The translations under genes and the position numbers were made by a program. 64,000 nucleotides of DNA, taken from assembly GCF_020184175.1 (NCBI RefSeq), contig NC_065530.1:61543260-61607259 (forward strand). Reading direction: 5' to 3'. The DNA is from Aphis gossypii. Its lineage: Eukaryota; Arthropoda; Insecta; Hemiptera; Aphididae. How positions within the stretch are numbered: position 1 is the stretch's first letter; each line of letters starts with the position of its first letter. The notes beneath the pieces were generated by a model, which had not been told where the DNA came from, made no database searches, and saw only the letters and a program-made list of their open reading frames with translations. This document shows positions 1-13,770 of this stretch, piece after piece.

Positions 1-3000
1 TAAGTGCTCCTATTCAACGGGTTTATCACTTCTTGTTTTTGTTCACTATCGACAGACACCCCTTTTAATGCAATAAATAAAAAAGTTGAATATTAAAGTT
101 TTACGCTGCAACACGCGATATTATTAATGACATTAAATATGCTTCTCTGAAAAAATATATGTCATAAATATTCATAATACTTTGGAAAGTATACTGCAAC
201 GACGTAGAAAATGTACACAGCACTCGTGTTCATGACATTTTACGATATTCCAAAGTCGTGCTTTTTGAACAAATGTCTCGACGGTAAGCTTGGATTTCGA
301 CCAAAATTTATGAGAGTTAACTTTGCTTTGTAGTGAAGTTGCTGTCGTATAATATAATATGCATATGCACGACACACACCCACACACACACAAATATATA
401 TATATTATTTAATAAACTGCCACACATCACATATAGTATGGTACAATAAATTGCACTTAGGCACTAGAGAATAACAAATTTTTACAGATATATGTTTTGA
501 CGAGAAAAATGGATCATAATTTTATTTGAATCTTCTTTACTAACAAAATATAAATAGACGTGTGATTTCGTCACGAAATAGCTGGAGTAGATTAGAGATA
601 ACTAACGAATGTGGTAAATGGTAATTAAAATGACAAACCAAATAATGCGATTTTCAAAAATATATTTAGGTTAGTATTGCGCAGTTAAATTTAAAAAGTA
701 ATTAACCAACCGTTAAGGTTTTCTCGAACATTGTGTACCTATTTTGTGTGTATACTTGTTTTGATCATAATATCTACAGTTTTAAATATAAATCATAACT
801 CACTAATCATATCCATTTTTATTTTTATTAAGAAAAATAAGAAACCGAAATCGATAGTTTTTTATTTCATACAATTTTTTATAAAATTATGAATTTGTCA
901 TACAATTCGCTCTGCTGATTTTTAGTCTTATAACTTACAAGTTTATTGGAAAATGGAAATTGAAATTTTCATTATATAACATGGTTTTTTCTTCCTAAGA
1001 AGAATTCGTATTTGTCTTAAAGCTTTATTTGTTTTATACGTAATACGTTGTATCTAGTTGTTATATATTATATTATTATTGTTATGTTTTTACACTTATC
1101 AAAAATATTTTAAAATATCAACACATTCTAAATATTACATAAGAAACTCGAATTTAGCAGTTATAAGTCATACAAGTATACATTAATATTAAAAAAAAAG
1201 AATATTTGTCTAATACACACTGTTTCTATTCTCTAATTTTGGTTGACACACTTTTAACTAACAAATATTATTACCTCATAACGATTGGCCTTAAACAAGT
1301 TATTATACGACATGGTATCCTAGATGGAATGAGTTCGCTTTGAGATTTCTTCTTTTTTTTTTTTTTTGGTAAGTTAATTAAAATAATCTGTTTCTGTCGT
1401 CCATACGGGTGTGAAGTCATAAAATATAATACAGCATTAAACCAACAACGTTTAGTATAACAATATAATGTAGGTATATAGTGATTCACCATGCATGCTG
1501 ACCCCTATTTGTTCCTGTAGTATTGAATTAAATCGCTATAACTTTTTGGTATAATTTGCTTAAAAATACTCGTTAAAATTTTAATTTTAAATCTTTAACT
1601 GCAAGGATTTTAAAACTAACCTCTTTATTAAAAAAAAATAGATCTTTATTGCTATAAGATATATTCTTTTGGGTGTGAAATAAAGTGTCTAAAATCTAAA
1701 TTATATGGTAATATACTTGAAAACACCAAAAATCAGAATATACAGAATAAATGGACAAAAAGGAGATTGAATCACTCTGTGAACCCCACCAAAGTCCAAT
1801 GTGATATCACCAACCACAGGGAGCCAAGGGTGTATTATAATCTTTCGACGGCGTAACATGTTTGTTAATGACACCCCAAGTGCGTTTATATTATTCTCTG
1901 TACTACGCACACACAAGACCTGTGGGAACACTATATAACTGTAGCTAATTTTAGGGTGTTTTTTGTGCTCGTTAAACGAGTAGATCATAATATTATAATA
2001 AACTTGCGGCCCGGGGCTCGGAGTTTTCATACACGTGTATATATTATTATATTATACTTTGAGCGCAAAGTTTTTTAGACGACCGCATTGGCGACGGTAG
2101 TCGGCAAGGGATAATTTGAGGTCTTGTGAATTTCGGATAAACGCGCATGCGTATACTTAAATTATAAAGCACTAATAGTAATAATAAATATGTCATAATG
2201 TTATGCGTACACGCATAATGCGTGTTTAATCAAATGTCGCGCCAGACTCGACAGAACCGCCACCACGCCATTTCAAACATTTACATAATATTATTTTAAT
2301 TTTCATATGAATTTTTTTTTATGCACATACTACGTATAATTACGAAGATACCGTATATTAAATTAATACGCTTTAACGCCCCGTTCGTTAAACTAAAAAT
2401 ACACTTAAATAGTTTAATAATGTCCAATTATAACCACTAAATGCGTTTTAAATTTTCAATAAAATTATTTATTTAGATAACAATAACACACATATAAGAT
2501 GAATAATTATATTATTATTATTGGTTGAAGGATAAATAATAAATTGTGTATTTTCTGTGAATAGAAGTTACCGTAGTTGTATTATTTCGTTTGTGTAATA
2601 TAACCTACTACCTAATGTATAAAGATTCGTATAAATCAAATTATTGGCGGGTCAAGATCATTTGGCCGATTTAATTAATAAAATACCACAACTATAACTA
2701 TCACAAATGTCAGTTATACGTAAAATATAGGTATCGTCGTCGACGTGCGCCTTCCCCTTCACCGTTAGCACTGAATTAGGTAATCGAAACAAAGTAAAAT
2801 AATAATATCATATTATCATCATTACATAATATTTTATATTATATTCGAATAAAAAAAAAAATTCGCATTTGTTGTACCCACCTCTTATCCGTCGTATGAT
2901 AAAAAATGTACAGGTTTCCCGGCCACTTGGTTTTGGTTGTGACAAAAGTGGAAAGAAGCGTTCAGCTCTTTATCGCGAAATGTTTATGCACTGTATATCT

Positions 3001-3100
3001 AATAATAATTATCTATACAGTTATCGTGATATCACATTATATAAATATATTATAATTATCATTTAGACTATGTATATATACATACGGTAAAAGTATCAGC
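1..3100. other. AT-rich non-coding DNA, no gene seen
   Basis: This stretch is AT-rich with frequent stops in all frames. It contains short A and T runs (notably near 1190 and 1350) and a small CA-rich patch near 370-392. A slightly CpG-richer patch lies at about 2050-2270. The minus-strand frame at 1701-2030 is open for 109 codons and is locally CpG-poor compared with its surroundings, which could mean older repeat DNA, but I recognise no domain in it. I see no RNA gene or complete mobile element. Confidence 0.6.
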
Positions 3101-4050
3101 CTATATTATACAATGCTACGTTTTAATGTTGTTTCCAATCATATTTCCGGTGCACCAAAGCGTACCGCAGATGATCATAAGGAGGAGATAAGGGCTACTT
3201 TGTATCATTAACGACGATTCCCATTCAAACGTCCGACGACAGAGACGTAACAGTGAACCGCAGTCGCCCGTTCGGTTTGGCGCTCTCCACCCCGCCACCT
3301 GTACCACACTACCACTTTCGACATTTCAGAAACAGAGTCCTCCGACGACAACGCGTATACTATTATAATAGCTGTAGGTACATGTGTGTGTAGGCGCACA
3401 CGCACGCGTACGCTTACCCACACCGTGGCCGTATATTTATTTATAGACGTATTGCGTAATTAACATAATATTCGAATAAAAGAAACACCTCTATAAGTAT
3501 CATTTAATGACCCCTCGTCGAGCCCGTCCGAAACGCTATATCACATTTTTAACGATACGCGCGGACGTCGAACCGCGGATATCGATTACGGTTTTACAAA
3601 TTATGATCATCGACAACAACTCAATCGGAGTGTTGTTTATTTTTCTCGGATACCCGACCGTGTAATACCCACAGCGTCCAAACGAAATCGGAGAGAGAAT
3701 CGTACCCGTCCGACGCGCCGCATATAATATTTTAATAACCTACGAAACGATTAGACTAGTACCTGTTATTAAGTACTAATCGTATCTGGATATATGATAA
3801 CGTGGATCCCATTTCGGTCGGAATCGATTGCCCGCTGCGATTTCATTAATCCCGAGCAGGACCACCGGCCTTCGCAGATCACGTGCGTCTGACGATCTCG
3901 GAAGCTCTCCAATCAATTCAATTATTACTACTATACCTCCTATATCGGTATTTATCGTGACGGTTGTTTAATAACAATAATTATTATTGCCGTGTGTATT
4001 TTTCGAACAGCCGAACTGAACGGAATTAATCGATACGATACCAAACGAAT
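3100..4050. promoter_or_regulatory. CpG-richer island, possible regulatory region
   Basis: GC and CpG rise visibly here compared with the flanks. Short purine-rich and CG-rich words are dense, and a CACGTG E-box lies near 3880 in a patch that also carries a TAATCCC word (the consensus for Otd/Bicoid-class homeodomains). No frame is convincingly coding: the open frames are short and overlap on both strands. The call of regulatory DNA is inference from composition and motif content only. An untranslated first exon is an alternative. Confidence 0.25.
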
Positions 4051-7000
4051 TATAATAACGGATTCCGATTAGACGATGATGAAAAACTACCTATATGTGT
4101 ACAGAACTATGTTCACTAATAAAACGGTAAAATGAAGTGCTAACGATAGCGTATATAAATAATAGTTATTATTGATTTTTTTTTTTTTTATCGAGGCCAT
4201 TGCATAATAATATATATACATATACATTATACACGGTAAAACGATCGTATTGTTTTGAAAAAAAAAACTCACTTGACCAAAAGTCGACCGTATAGTTTTC
4301 GTTCTCCGAACTCTAATTATATTATTAAAATATAATATCGGTCAGAAAAACACATTTCATAATGTTACAAATTGACAACTGTATACCACCACTGCTATAG
4401 CACAATTAAAATATAACGCTCGATCTAGTTGACTTTGTATGTAATCTCTATATTTGTTCGAAATTCCCCTCCGCGCGGCTTAGAATAATGCGCAAGGGAA
4501 AATGTTATACTTGATAACAATCACTTCTGTGCTTGATATCGACCGATATATTTAACAATGTGATTTTATAGTGCATTGTGTTATTGTATTGTTGTTTGTT
4601 TCACGTGATATTTGCTTTATGAATTAGTCTAATATGTCACTAAAAGCGGATTAGATGGCATATCTATTAGGCTCGTTTATCGTAACCGTTTGTTGTGTGC
4701 GGTGCAGAGAGAAAAAAAACGAATTTATAAATGTAATATAATACATATGTATATAATATTATTGTGAAGGGAGAAATAATAGAGATGATGCGGATAAGTG
4801 GAGATTAATGACACGCGGCTATATCGCTGGCTCGGTTAAACGTCGAGGCCGTCACAAATTTACTCTTAGTTAATCTGACATTTTTTCCATTATTAATCCT
4901 ACGTTGAAAATTATCATAATTGCACTGAAGATAAAAAGCCATTGGAGAGGGAAAGTAATTCTCTGGGAACCTACATAAACGCTGAATTAACATACGCAAG
5001 CATGATAAAATCGATTATAACAAAATAATACAAATTCGTTATTAAAGTATTGTCGTTACTATATTTTAATATTGAAAATGTTATAAAAAAATGAAATTGA
5101 TTAAAAATCAAACGAAATTTCCCACATCAAAGATATTTTCATTGAATGTACTTTTTTCATGAAAATCATTATTCCCGATTTTATCATATAAAAGATCAAT
5201 CGGGTTTGAGTTTCGGTCAACACAATTGATTAAATCATTACCAGAACCATTTAGAGTTTTTTATTATATTTTTTTATTAAATGGAGAATCACTAATGCCA
5301 TTGTATTTGCAGTTGTTCCAGTTTGAACCGAAGTAATAATATTGTGACTTTGAGTGTTTAATATTAGTAAAAATCAAAAATTACATTTACATAGCATACA
5401 TTATTATTATTATTATTATTACATAAAATATATTTCATTTCAGTTTGTGAAATTGTAAGCAAAAACAGTAATAATATTATTCCGTATAACATTAAACGGG
5501 AGGAAGAAGTGGAAATAATATTGTTACCGAATCGTATAAATAAATATATATATTTTATTTAGTAATGTAATATTTCAATAAAGTACTATAAATAAAAACT
5601 GTATCAAAACTATACAATGATTACAAAGTTTATTAGTTGGTAAAAAAAAAAAATAATAATAAGTAAACTAGTGTTGTAAAACAGAAAAAGATAAATTAAT
5701 TAAATTAAAAATGTGTTAAAATTTAACTACTAAGTAAACCGACAATCAAATGAACTTTCAACCTTTAACTTTTTCTTATTAATGTATATAATATGGATTT
5801 AACTGAGTTAAAAAAAGTCATTAACTTGCCCAAATTTTTGAAAAATACAATTATCAAACAGAGTGCACTCCACAGATAATATGTTAGTAGAATCTTGTGC
5901 GTGATTGACTGTGACGCATATCACAATGATATCCTCCAGACAACACACCAATAAAATAATTATCATTAATATTCGAAACTGTCGAAAGTACAGTGGTGTA
6001 TATTCTCAGTTTTGTAAGCTACTCCGATCTCGACACTTAAATTATTTTAAAAAACACAATATTTTGAAACCGTTGCATTAAATATTTAACCTAATGGTAT
6101 ATTATGTTTCAATCAATATTTAACAAAAAAAAAAAATCATTAAAATAAGTCATAATTTTCGAAGTCTGGACGTTAACAAAAGTCGGTGATTTAATGAAAC
6201 GGATGCATCGGAACACACATAGACAGATTACAACCGGTAAACAAATACAAAACCACACATGTTTCGTTGGATATACATATAGTACGGAAAAGCCCCACCG
6301 GATTTGCAAAAAAAAAAAAAAAAGATATACTGACGTTTGATGTACAAAACGTATATAAACTTTAAACGTATTTCATAATATTGTGTATAAATGTTAAATG
6401 GTTACGTTTCGACTGTTAGTAAACCAATATTTGATTAATTATGTAATATATCAATAATACATTATATGTTCTCACCGCATCAGTCAACCCGTTTTTATTT
6501 GATTGAATTAAGAGATATATATTATTTATAAATATTTTATACCATCAACATCCGACCTGATTTGATTCTTGTTATATTATCATTTTTTAGAATATATATT
6601 TTTACTATATTTATATAATATTTTCAAATACAATAATGTACAATTATTATCATAAAAAACGATAGTGTGATTGCTCGAATCTTCATTAAAATTATAAGTT
6701 TATTTCAACTAGCTCAACAAAAATATAATATTATATATTTTGTATCTTCGTTAAAAAATAAAGTTTTATTATTATTATTTTGTATTTTAATAAGAATAAT
6801 TATTAAATATTTTAAGTTACTATCGATAAAATATAATTTTAAAATTCTTATAGATTTTATAAAAATCTGTCAAAATCTAATTCAGAAGCTACAACCTTTA
6901 CAGAATGGTTCAGGATATCAAATCACGTTTAATAAAATATTTTTTGTAACTAATGCTTGTAATAAATAAGAATATATATACTATCTAAGTGGCTATATTG

Positions 7001-7997
7001 TGAAAACTGTAATCTCATTTAGGTACAAAGTTTGTTTAAAAATTATAATTATTTTTGTTTATTGTGTTTTAAAAGTAGTCTGTAGTTATTGTTGGCTAAA
7101 TAATAATAATTTAAACTATAACCAAAGATCTTAAATTGCCTACCTAAAGCGCCGTGCTAAATTTATAAAAAAAATAATATACTAGTAATATTTTTACATT
7201 TTTTATTCATCGAGTATGCTGAATATTAATCCTATTTGAATGACTTATACTTTATTACTTATTCACTCATGTACATAATATATAGTCGTATTCTTAGAAC
7301 TTAGACAATATTAGTGTTTTTTTTATAATACACGATGTTCAATCATAATAATTTTACATCCTTATTTCAGTAGCAATATTGTTACGGTATCTAAAGAGAT
7401 TAAGGTATTTAAAAATCAATATATTGTTCACTTTGTTAAAAATTGAAAAAAAAAAGCTAGAACTAGTTATTGTACTAGTAGTTTTACATACCACATGGTA
7501 ATTCAATATAACCAAGAATAAAGGGCTGCAATATCAATAAACTATACAAGAAAGTAAAGGGTTTTCTTAATGGGGTATCTACCATAACTCCTACCTACAT
7601 ATTAAACTGCTACAAAACTATAGAATATTATACCTATGAATAATTAATATTTCTTTAAATAGTTTAAACTTAACGGACATTAATTATCTATATGATATAA
7701 ATTATAATAATTAAAATATACGTATCAAATAACATGTTCATTCTACAACAAATTGATTATTAAAAATAATGATAATAATGTATTGTACATTTAACTAAAT
7801 GATATTATGTTATTGAGTAATTCCAGGTTGTCGTAAAAAAAATGATATGAGATTAACTATTATTGTATATTTTTTGACTTATAATCTAGTAGGCATAATA
7901 CATGTAACAATATTGTTGTAGGAGCATTGATTTGAATTTTTTATTGAAAAACTCACGTAAGAATTAAACTTACTGATTTATGATGAATAAATAAATA
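4051..7997. other. AT-rich desert, no gene seen
   Basis: This is a long AT-rich stretch with dense stops in every frame. It contains a pure TTA microsatellite (5401-5421), an A16 run (6308-6323) and many ATAATATTAT words. The 100-codon plus-strand frame at 6667-6969 is made almost wholly of Ile, Lys, Asn, Leu and Phe, which is what random AT-rich DNA gives, so I do not call it a gene. Confidence 0.65.
5401..5421. repeat. (TTA)7 microsatellite
   Basis: Seven perfect TTA units lie inside AT-rich DNA. The tract is probably length-polymorphic and shows no sign of function. Confidence 0.9.
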
Positions 7998-8145
7998 CAG
8001 TGGAACCTCTTAGTATTGGATTTTTTTTGGTAAATGAATCAATTTCCATTACTTTTTAATGGTAAACCCTCTAAATAGCGGACACCTCCAAAAACTGGAC
8101 GAAATTTCAATAATCGAAAATGTCCGCTATTTAAAGGTTTTATCG
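7998..8145. mobile_element. pogo/Tigger-like MITE, TA-flanked, degenerate inverted termini
   Basis: The left end reads TA-CAGTGGAACCTC, the classic terminal motif of Tc1/mariner-superfamily pogo/Tigger elements. The right end reads TTAAAGGTTTTATCG-TA; its reverse complement aligns with the left end over about 25 bases with several mismatches, keeping CCT, TAG-like and GGA blocks. TA dinucleotides flank both sides (7996-7997 and 8146-8147), as expected for TA target duplication. Inside, AAATAGCGGACA near 8074-8085 has its inverse TGTCCGCTATTT near 8121-8132, so the element can fold into a long hairpin. It has no coding capacity. At 148 bp it is a non-autonomous MITE, and the termini look old. 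Confidence 0.7.
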
Positions 8146-10310
8146 TACATAGAGTTTACATTTCATATGAACTTGAAATGTAATGTCATCGTAATTTAAT
8201 CAATGATTTTTTGAAAACTATCTGTTGACAGATGAACAGTTAAATTCACAGTCATTTGTTAGTATTAAATATTCATGACATATTATTATTTTTAACTATT
8301 ATTATTAAAAATTAATAATTCAAATTACTCAACATTTCTAATGTCTTAATATTATCAATAATTAAAGTTTAATATAACATCATAAAACAGTACGTATAAC
8401 AAGGTAAATGGATAGAAACGTAATCAGTTTACGTATAATATGTTAAGTTATTAGAATAATATTATAACTCTAAGTGCATAAGTGGATAAAATTATAATAA
8501 TTGAACCTATGAAACATTGGAATATTTATGCACATTTTTATAATTCTCTCATATTGAATACTATAATATTTATACTATAGAATTACAACCCGAGGTTATT
8601 CAATACGTCATGGCGAAGGTGACAAGTTTGGATTTCTTTTATACCATTCAAATCATATTGTAATGTATATCAGAATTATCATTGTATAAAGCATTAAAAA
8701 CATTATTTAGTTGTATAATGTTGCACGTTTTTATATCAACACTAAACAACCAGTGATTTCATATCCTGAAACGATCCGAATACGGATTGATATTTGATAT
8801 TTTTTTTAAAAAATTTTCCCGCGTCGATTATTTGAATATCATTGATATTAGTTTACTTATAAATGTGAATAAAAAATAAAATGATTCAACTTGTAAATGG
8901 ATCGCGATTGCGATTATAGGTTAATATCATTTATTAGTCAGTCATTCTATTTTGATTGTTCATTTTTTATCTCGTATTATTTATATATAAATATCAAAAT
9001 GTTCAAAAAAGTCCCGTAGGTACAGGAAATTATATGTGGTTGGAATGAGCATATTTAATGATTATGACGATGTTTCTTTTTTCATCGATATTCTAAAATT
9101 GATTGTACGATTAATATTTTATATTTTATAAATATTTTTTTTTCTTTACCCTAACGATTGTAGATACTAATTTATTCAAATGTGTAAGTAACTTTAAATT
9201 TTACATACTTAACAAAAATATTGTTATAATAATATTTATACGTAACGTATAGTTTGTACACGTATTTTATGTTTTTAAAGATATCATTATTAAGCGTAGT
9301 TGCGTAATAAGAACGTTTTATGGCAATTAACTATAACATGTTGTTTACAAGTACTAATATATCTATAGTTCATAGGTGCTGTTATTTTAATGTAGCTAAT
9401 AAAAACGTGTACAATGCACCTGTATGGGTATACGTACCATTTAAAACGACTTGTTCGGTATACTTAATGACATATTACTGTTTTTAATACTTTGCTAATA
9501 TCGCTAATTATGTTATAACTCAATATTAATGACGCGTAATTTGAGGTTTAAAGAAAAAAAAACACAAAAAGTACAATGACGTGGAAGAAGAATAAAATAA
9601 AATTACATCACCAAATAATTAGTGTATGGATTGTCAAATATAATCTAATAAGTTTTTTTTACGTCTCCATTTTTGGCGTCATATATTATGTACTTATATT
9701 GTATTATATTATTATTTGTTCATTTTATAATAATGCACTTGTTAGAGTTTATAAAAGTTTGCTCACAATTTTAATTAACTAGATATAATACTCTCTTGTT
9801 GTAGCGCAGATGGTGTCGGATCAAATGTATAAACTTTTGATAAGAAAACTTTGAAAAGAATGATGTATGTGAGTTTTTCGAAGTTCAGCTCGGTTTCTCT
9901 CGTTTTTTTTGAATTTCGAATATCTGGATTATGTAATTCAATATTTTTTACTTACGAAATTAGGTAGACGTCATTTAAATTACGGTAACGGACAACTTTG
10001 ATTATTTATTCATCCGGGACGGTGTAAAAAAAAAAAAAAATAATATAGATAAATATTAAACATAAAATACGACGTTTTTTAATAACGTAAGAAGTGCAAT
10101 AAATTTTAAAAGAAAAAATTGAAAACTCGCGAATAGCTTTGTATTGTCAAAAAGTCCACTTACGTAAAGGTCGCACGTAGGCGTTATTATATAGTCTTAT
10201 TGAAAAACAAAAAATCGTATCATTCATTGACGTTTCAAATGCATGATAATTGTTCTTATCAAATACATATAGTACACTGTATTATGTGCGAATAGCTCGT
10301 CTTATACACA
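8146..10310. other. AT-rich desert, no gene seen
   Basis: AT-rich DNA with short A/T runs (for example near 9550 and 10028). No frame has a convincing composition. The 68-codon plus-strand frame at 9576-9782 starts at an ATG but is dominated by Ile, Tyr and Lys and has no recognisable motif. No RNA gene was recognised. Confidence 0.6.
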
Positions 10311-11440
10311 ATACTATTATTATTATTATTATTCCGTTCGTCCGTTTCCGGCAATATAGCAGTGTATTTGCGGGGTAGTCGCAGTGCACGTTGGAGATGA
10401 TATTTTACGCTCCGAGACGTATAGCCGGTGTATATAGGTACCTACGTATAGTACTCACACACGCATTATTATAATATTGTTATATACGACAAGTATAATA
10501 CAACGCGTGGTGAGTATATACGTATATAGATATGGAAATACGATACTATATGCGACTACAAAATATACAAAAACGAATACGAAATTTATGTTTCGATATA
10601 TTTCACCGTGGCGGCGGTGGCATACGGCGCGCGCGATAGGAATATAATACATATAACACACACGCACACACACACACACACCACATACATACCGCACACG
10701 TCGTCGTGTGTATGTGCGATTTTAATGTAAAACGCGTCCGTGTATAATATAATATAAAAGACATTCGCGCATAATACGTGTACGGCGGTAACCCCCTTCC
10801 CCTGCCCGACGCATACTTGCGAACACCGCCACCCCGTAGTCGTCGACCCCGCGCACGCATATTATTCGAATCCGATCGGTGTGCACGGGCCGAGTGATTG
10901 ATGCTGTACACGCACAGATCTCATTTACCCGAAAAAGGCTCCTCGACGCACGTCTCTCTCACTCCTCCCCCCCACTCGGTCCTCGTTCGCGCAAAGTGTT
11001 TTGACGGTTGCGCTCGTTTCCTGCCCATTGTCGATCTGTTAACCACACACACATACACACACACACACACGTGGAGACTTGTGTGTGTCTGCAATCTTCG
11101 GTCGCATTGTGTGTGCTCACATCGATTCGGGTGCGAATCTCCCCCCCCCCCCGTCGGTAGAGAGGCTGACGGCTGGCGGCGGCGACGGCGGAGCAAATGG
11201 ACCGGAAAAACTGTTGCCCGACGTGTAGCGGATCGCGAACGTCGAAGATTACACGTAGACGAGTTGAATATTGTCGTTGTAGGTATATTATTATTATGAA
11301 TGCGGAGGGAGAATGTGAAAAGCGTCCCATTATTATTATTTTTTTTTTATCCTTCATATCCTTCACCCGAAGTTGTAGAGGGTCGTTTCGGCTTATCGTC
11401 GGCCCCCGGTCGCGAAATCGAAACTCGAGTCAGCCGAACG
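10311..11440. promoter_or_regulatory. CpG-dense island with CA repeats and a pyrimidine tract
   Basis: This is one of the most GC- and CpG-dense blocks in the window. It holds CA microsatellites at 10665-10681 and 11044-11070, a CTCTC tract near 10950, a C12 run at 11141-11152, and a TATAAAAG word at 10753-10760 with no clear initiator about 30 bases downstream. Frames of 91-135 codons are open on both strands and overlap each other, which reflects high GC rather than coding. A transcription start region or enhancer is plausible but unproven. Confidence 0.3.
11044..11070. repeat. CA microsatellite (one AT interruption)
   Basis: A CA dinucleotide tract with a single AT interruption near its left end, inside the CpG-dense island. 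A second, shorter CA tract lies at 10665-10681. Confidence 0.85.
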
Positions 11441-13500
11441 AATGTTTTATATCTATAATTATTATCACATATAGACCAATTTTCATACGCACAAGCACTT
11501 AATTCTAATACGTTAATTGTACCTACATTAAGTTAATTACACTAGGTATTTAGTTTAAAACCGAAAGGAAATCCTTTGCCTGACCTAATCTCTACGGCTT
11601 CCGATCAATTAATTAGAAAGAAAATAACTGCAAATAAAATATCAAAATAATTAATCGTAATCGAATCAGTGTGTCCGGATTAACAAATTGTAATCTATAC
11701 TGAACCCGTCAATCTAGATTAAATCGTTATTCCGAGTTCATATTATATTGTTTTCAATAGGCGTATTGATAAAACCATATTTTGCTCGGGTTTAATCAAT
11801 TGAATTTAAACTGTCAGTTTAGGTTTAATTTTATCTAGGTGTGTCGCTGAAATAACATCCATAACAATAATATAGTTTATTATGCTCAAATCCCGACTCT
11901 GGCGTCACTGAATGGTAATATATACATATTATATACAATTAATAAATGTTAAAAATATATTGTCGATAATGTATATAAGCGTATATGTATATTATATGTA
12001 ATTGTAATATATTATAAAATATGAGATATAACAAAATATAAAATTATTTTGACACGATAATTATTCAGCGAAGTAGTGATTAAAATTATTATAATAAATA
12101 CTAATGGAATTTATAATGAATATAGAACAAATTAATTTGATAAATCCAAACCATTTAAGTGTATATTTTTTAATAATTTTATTTTTAATAAAAACACAAT
12201 ATGTCTTTCACAATTTTATTTTAAAGTTTTCCCAGATTGACGTGTCTTTTGAACTAAAAAAATGATGCAACGAATACACCCTCGTACAAATGTCACAATA
12301 AATCAACATTAATGAATGTGCTATAATACAAAAATTATTATTAAATAGTTGAACTGAATAAAGTCACGATCAATTTTGAAATTGTAAATTGTTTGAAAAT
12401 GCACAATGGCATGCAAACCCTTAGCCTTCAAGTAAAATAACTATTAAAGCTATACAGTTTTCATTTACTGCAGTCACGGTAATACAATCCAAATATGTAA
12501 TGTGGATGGAAAATAAAACTAGATACTTTAATAAATCGTTTGAAATATTACTTTGTAAAAGCGACAGCTAATAAAATTGTGAAATTAGATTTCAAATGAT
12601 CCTATAATGTTGGTTAAGTTATGTTTAAAAAAAATGTTTTATAATACAGTATACTAAAATAAAGTAAAATACTTCTTTGATCATTAAGTAAATGTCAACT
12701 ACCAAACATTCGCGTTATAATATATACCCACCGGCCACCATACTTAAATTATACGTTATGATATAATTGAAAACTTAGAAATACAAAACAATTTGCATAA
12801 AGTCATATTTAAATCACGAATTAAAAAATTCCATGAAATTATAAGGTAGAACTAATTATTAACTGCTTAAAATGATTATTTTACTCAGTTATTAAAAAAT
12901 ATTTTCCTGGTAATTATAATAAATGTTTGAAACAATTTTTTAACATGCTTTTATATAAATTAAATTTTTGTAGTATCAAACAATCGTCGATGCGATTATT
13001 TTTCTAATACTGTATTAATTAAATAATAATAATATGATGTTTATAAAATACTCGTCTATATTAAAATAATAGTTATCAAGACTTTTTCACATTTGTACGT
13101 TTTGGTTATGATGATCGCAGGAAAATGATTTATAACATTCACACGTTTTCACGTATTACTATTATTATATATACGCGCGTATAATAATATATCCTCATTG
13201 TCGACGGTAATCCAGTACATATTATGGTGTCGATTTAATCGAAAGGATACCTGATCCTTTAAGGGCCGGCTGAAGCGGTACGTGCATTTTACTCGATCAA
13301 CGTGTAGGCATAACATAAAATATTACATATAATAATATTATATTATATGATTATATATTACACTTGTCTCGTCCTAAGCGCTTCGCGTTGATATAAATTT
13401 TAATTTTTTTTTTTTACTTTGACCTTTTAATATAGAATAATATGTATAACTATAATTTATTATTGTGCTTGTATATTAATATTATTCACTTTTTCAAATT
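11441..13500. other. AT-rich desert, no gene seen
   Basis: AT-rich DNA with dense stops in all frames. I see no microsatellite of note, no inverted repeat with target duplication, and no RNA gene. Confidence 0.6.
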
Positions 13501-13770
13501 AAAATTTTGAAGGCTACAAACCAGTGTTCCGAGCCTTGCGGGCGTCTAACGATTGTTTACCTACTCACGAGCCATCGCCGCCGGTCGTTTATCGCGATGT
13601 AAGATATCGTTATAATAATGCCCGAGCGGCGTTACACGCTCCTCTCCGAGGGTTCGCGTGCTTGACCACGACGAGGGTGTGTGCGTGTGCCTATCGGATT
13701 TCCCGGTAAGCGTGATACGCCCACACCCGTAGTGGAAGTCGTCGTTGCTGTTGTTTTTGTTGTCGTTTTA
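13501..13770. other. Short GC-rich island ending in a donor-like site
   Basis: A compact GC-rich block that stands out sharply from the AT-rich flanks. It ends with a good 5' splice-site match on the plus strand (CCCG followed by GTAAGC near 13705). The ATG-like frame at 13524-13709 runs into a stop at exactly this point, and the other frames are broken. If transcribed, the block could be a non-coding first exon. The evidence is composition plus one splice-like motif. Confidence 0.15.

Noticed and set aside
6667..6969. 100-codon plus-strand frame.
   Set aside because: Composition is almost entirely Ile, Lys, Leu, Asn and Phe, as in random AT-rich DNA.
10753..10760. TATAAAAG as a possible TATA box in a CpG island.
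   Set aside because: No initiator-like motif at the expected distance; the word alone is common in AT-rich DNA.
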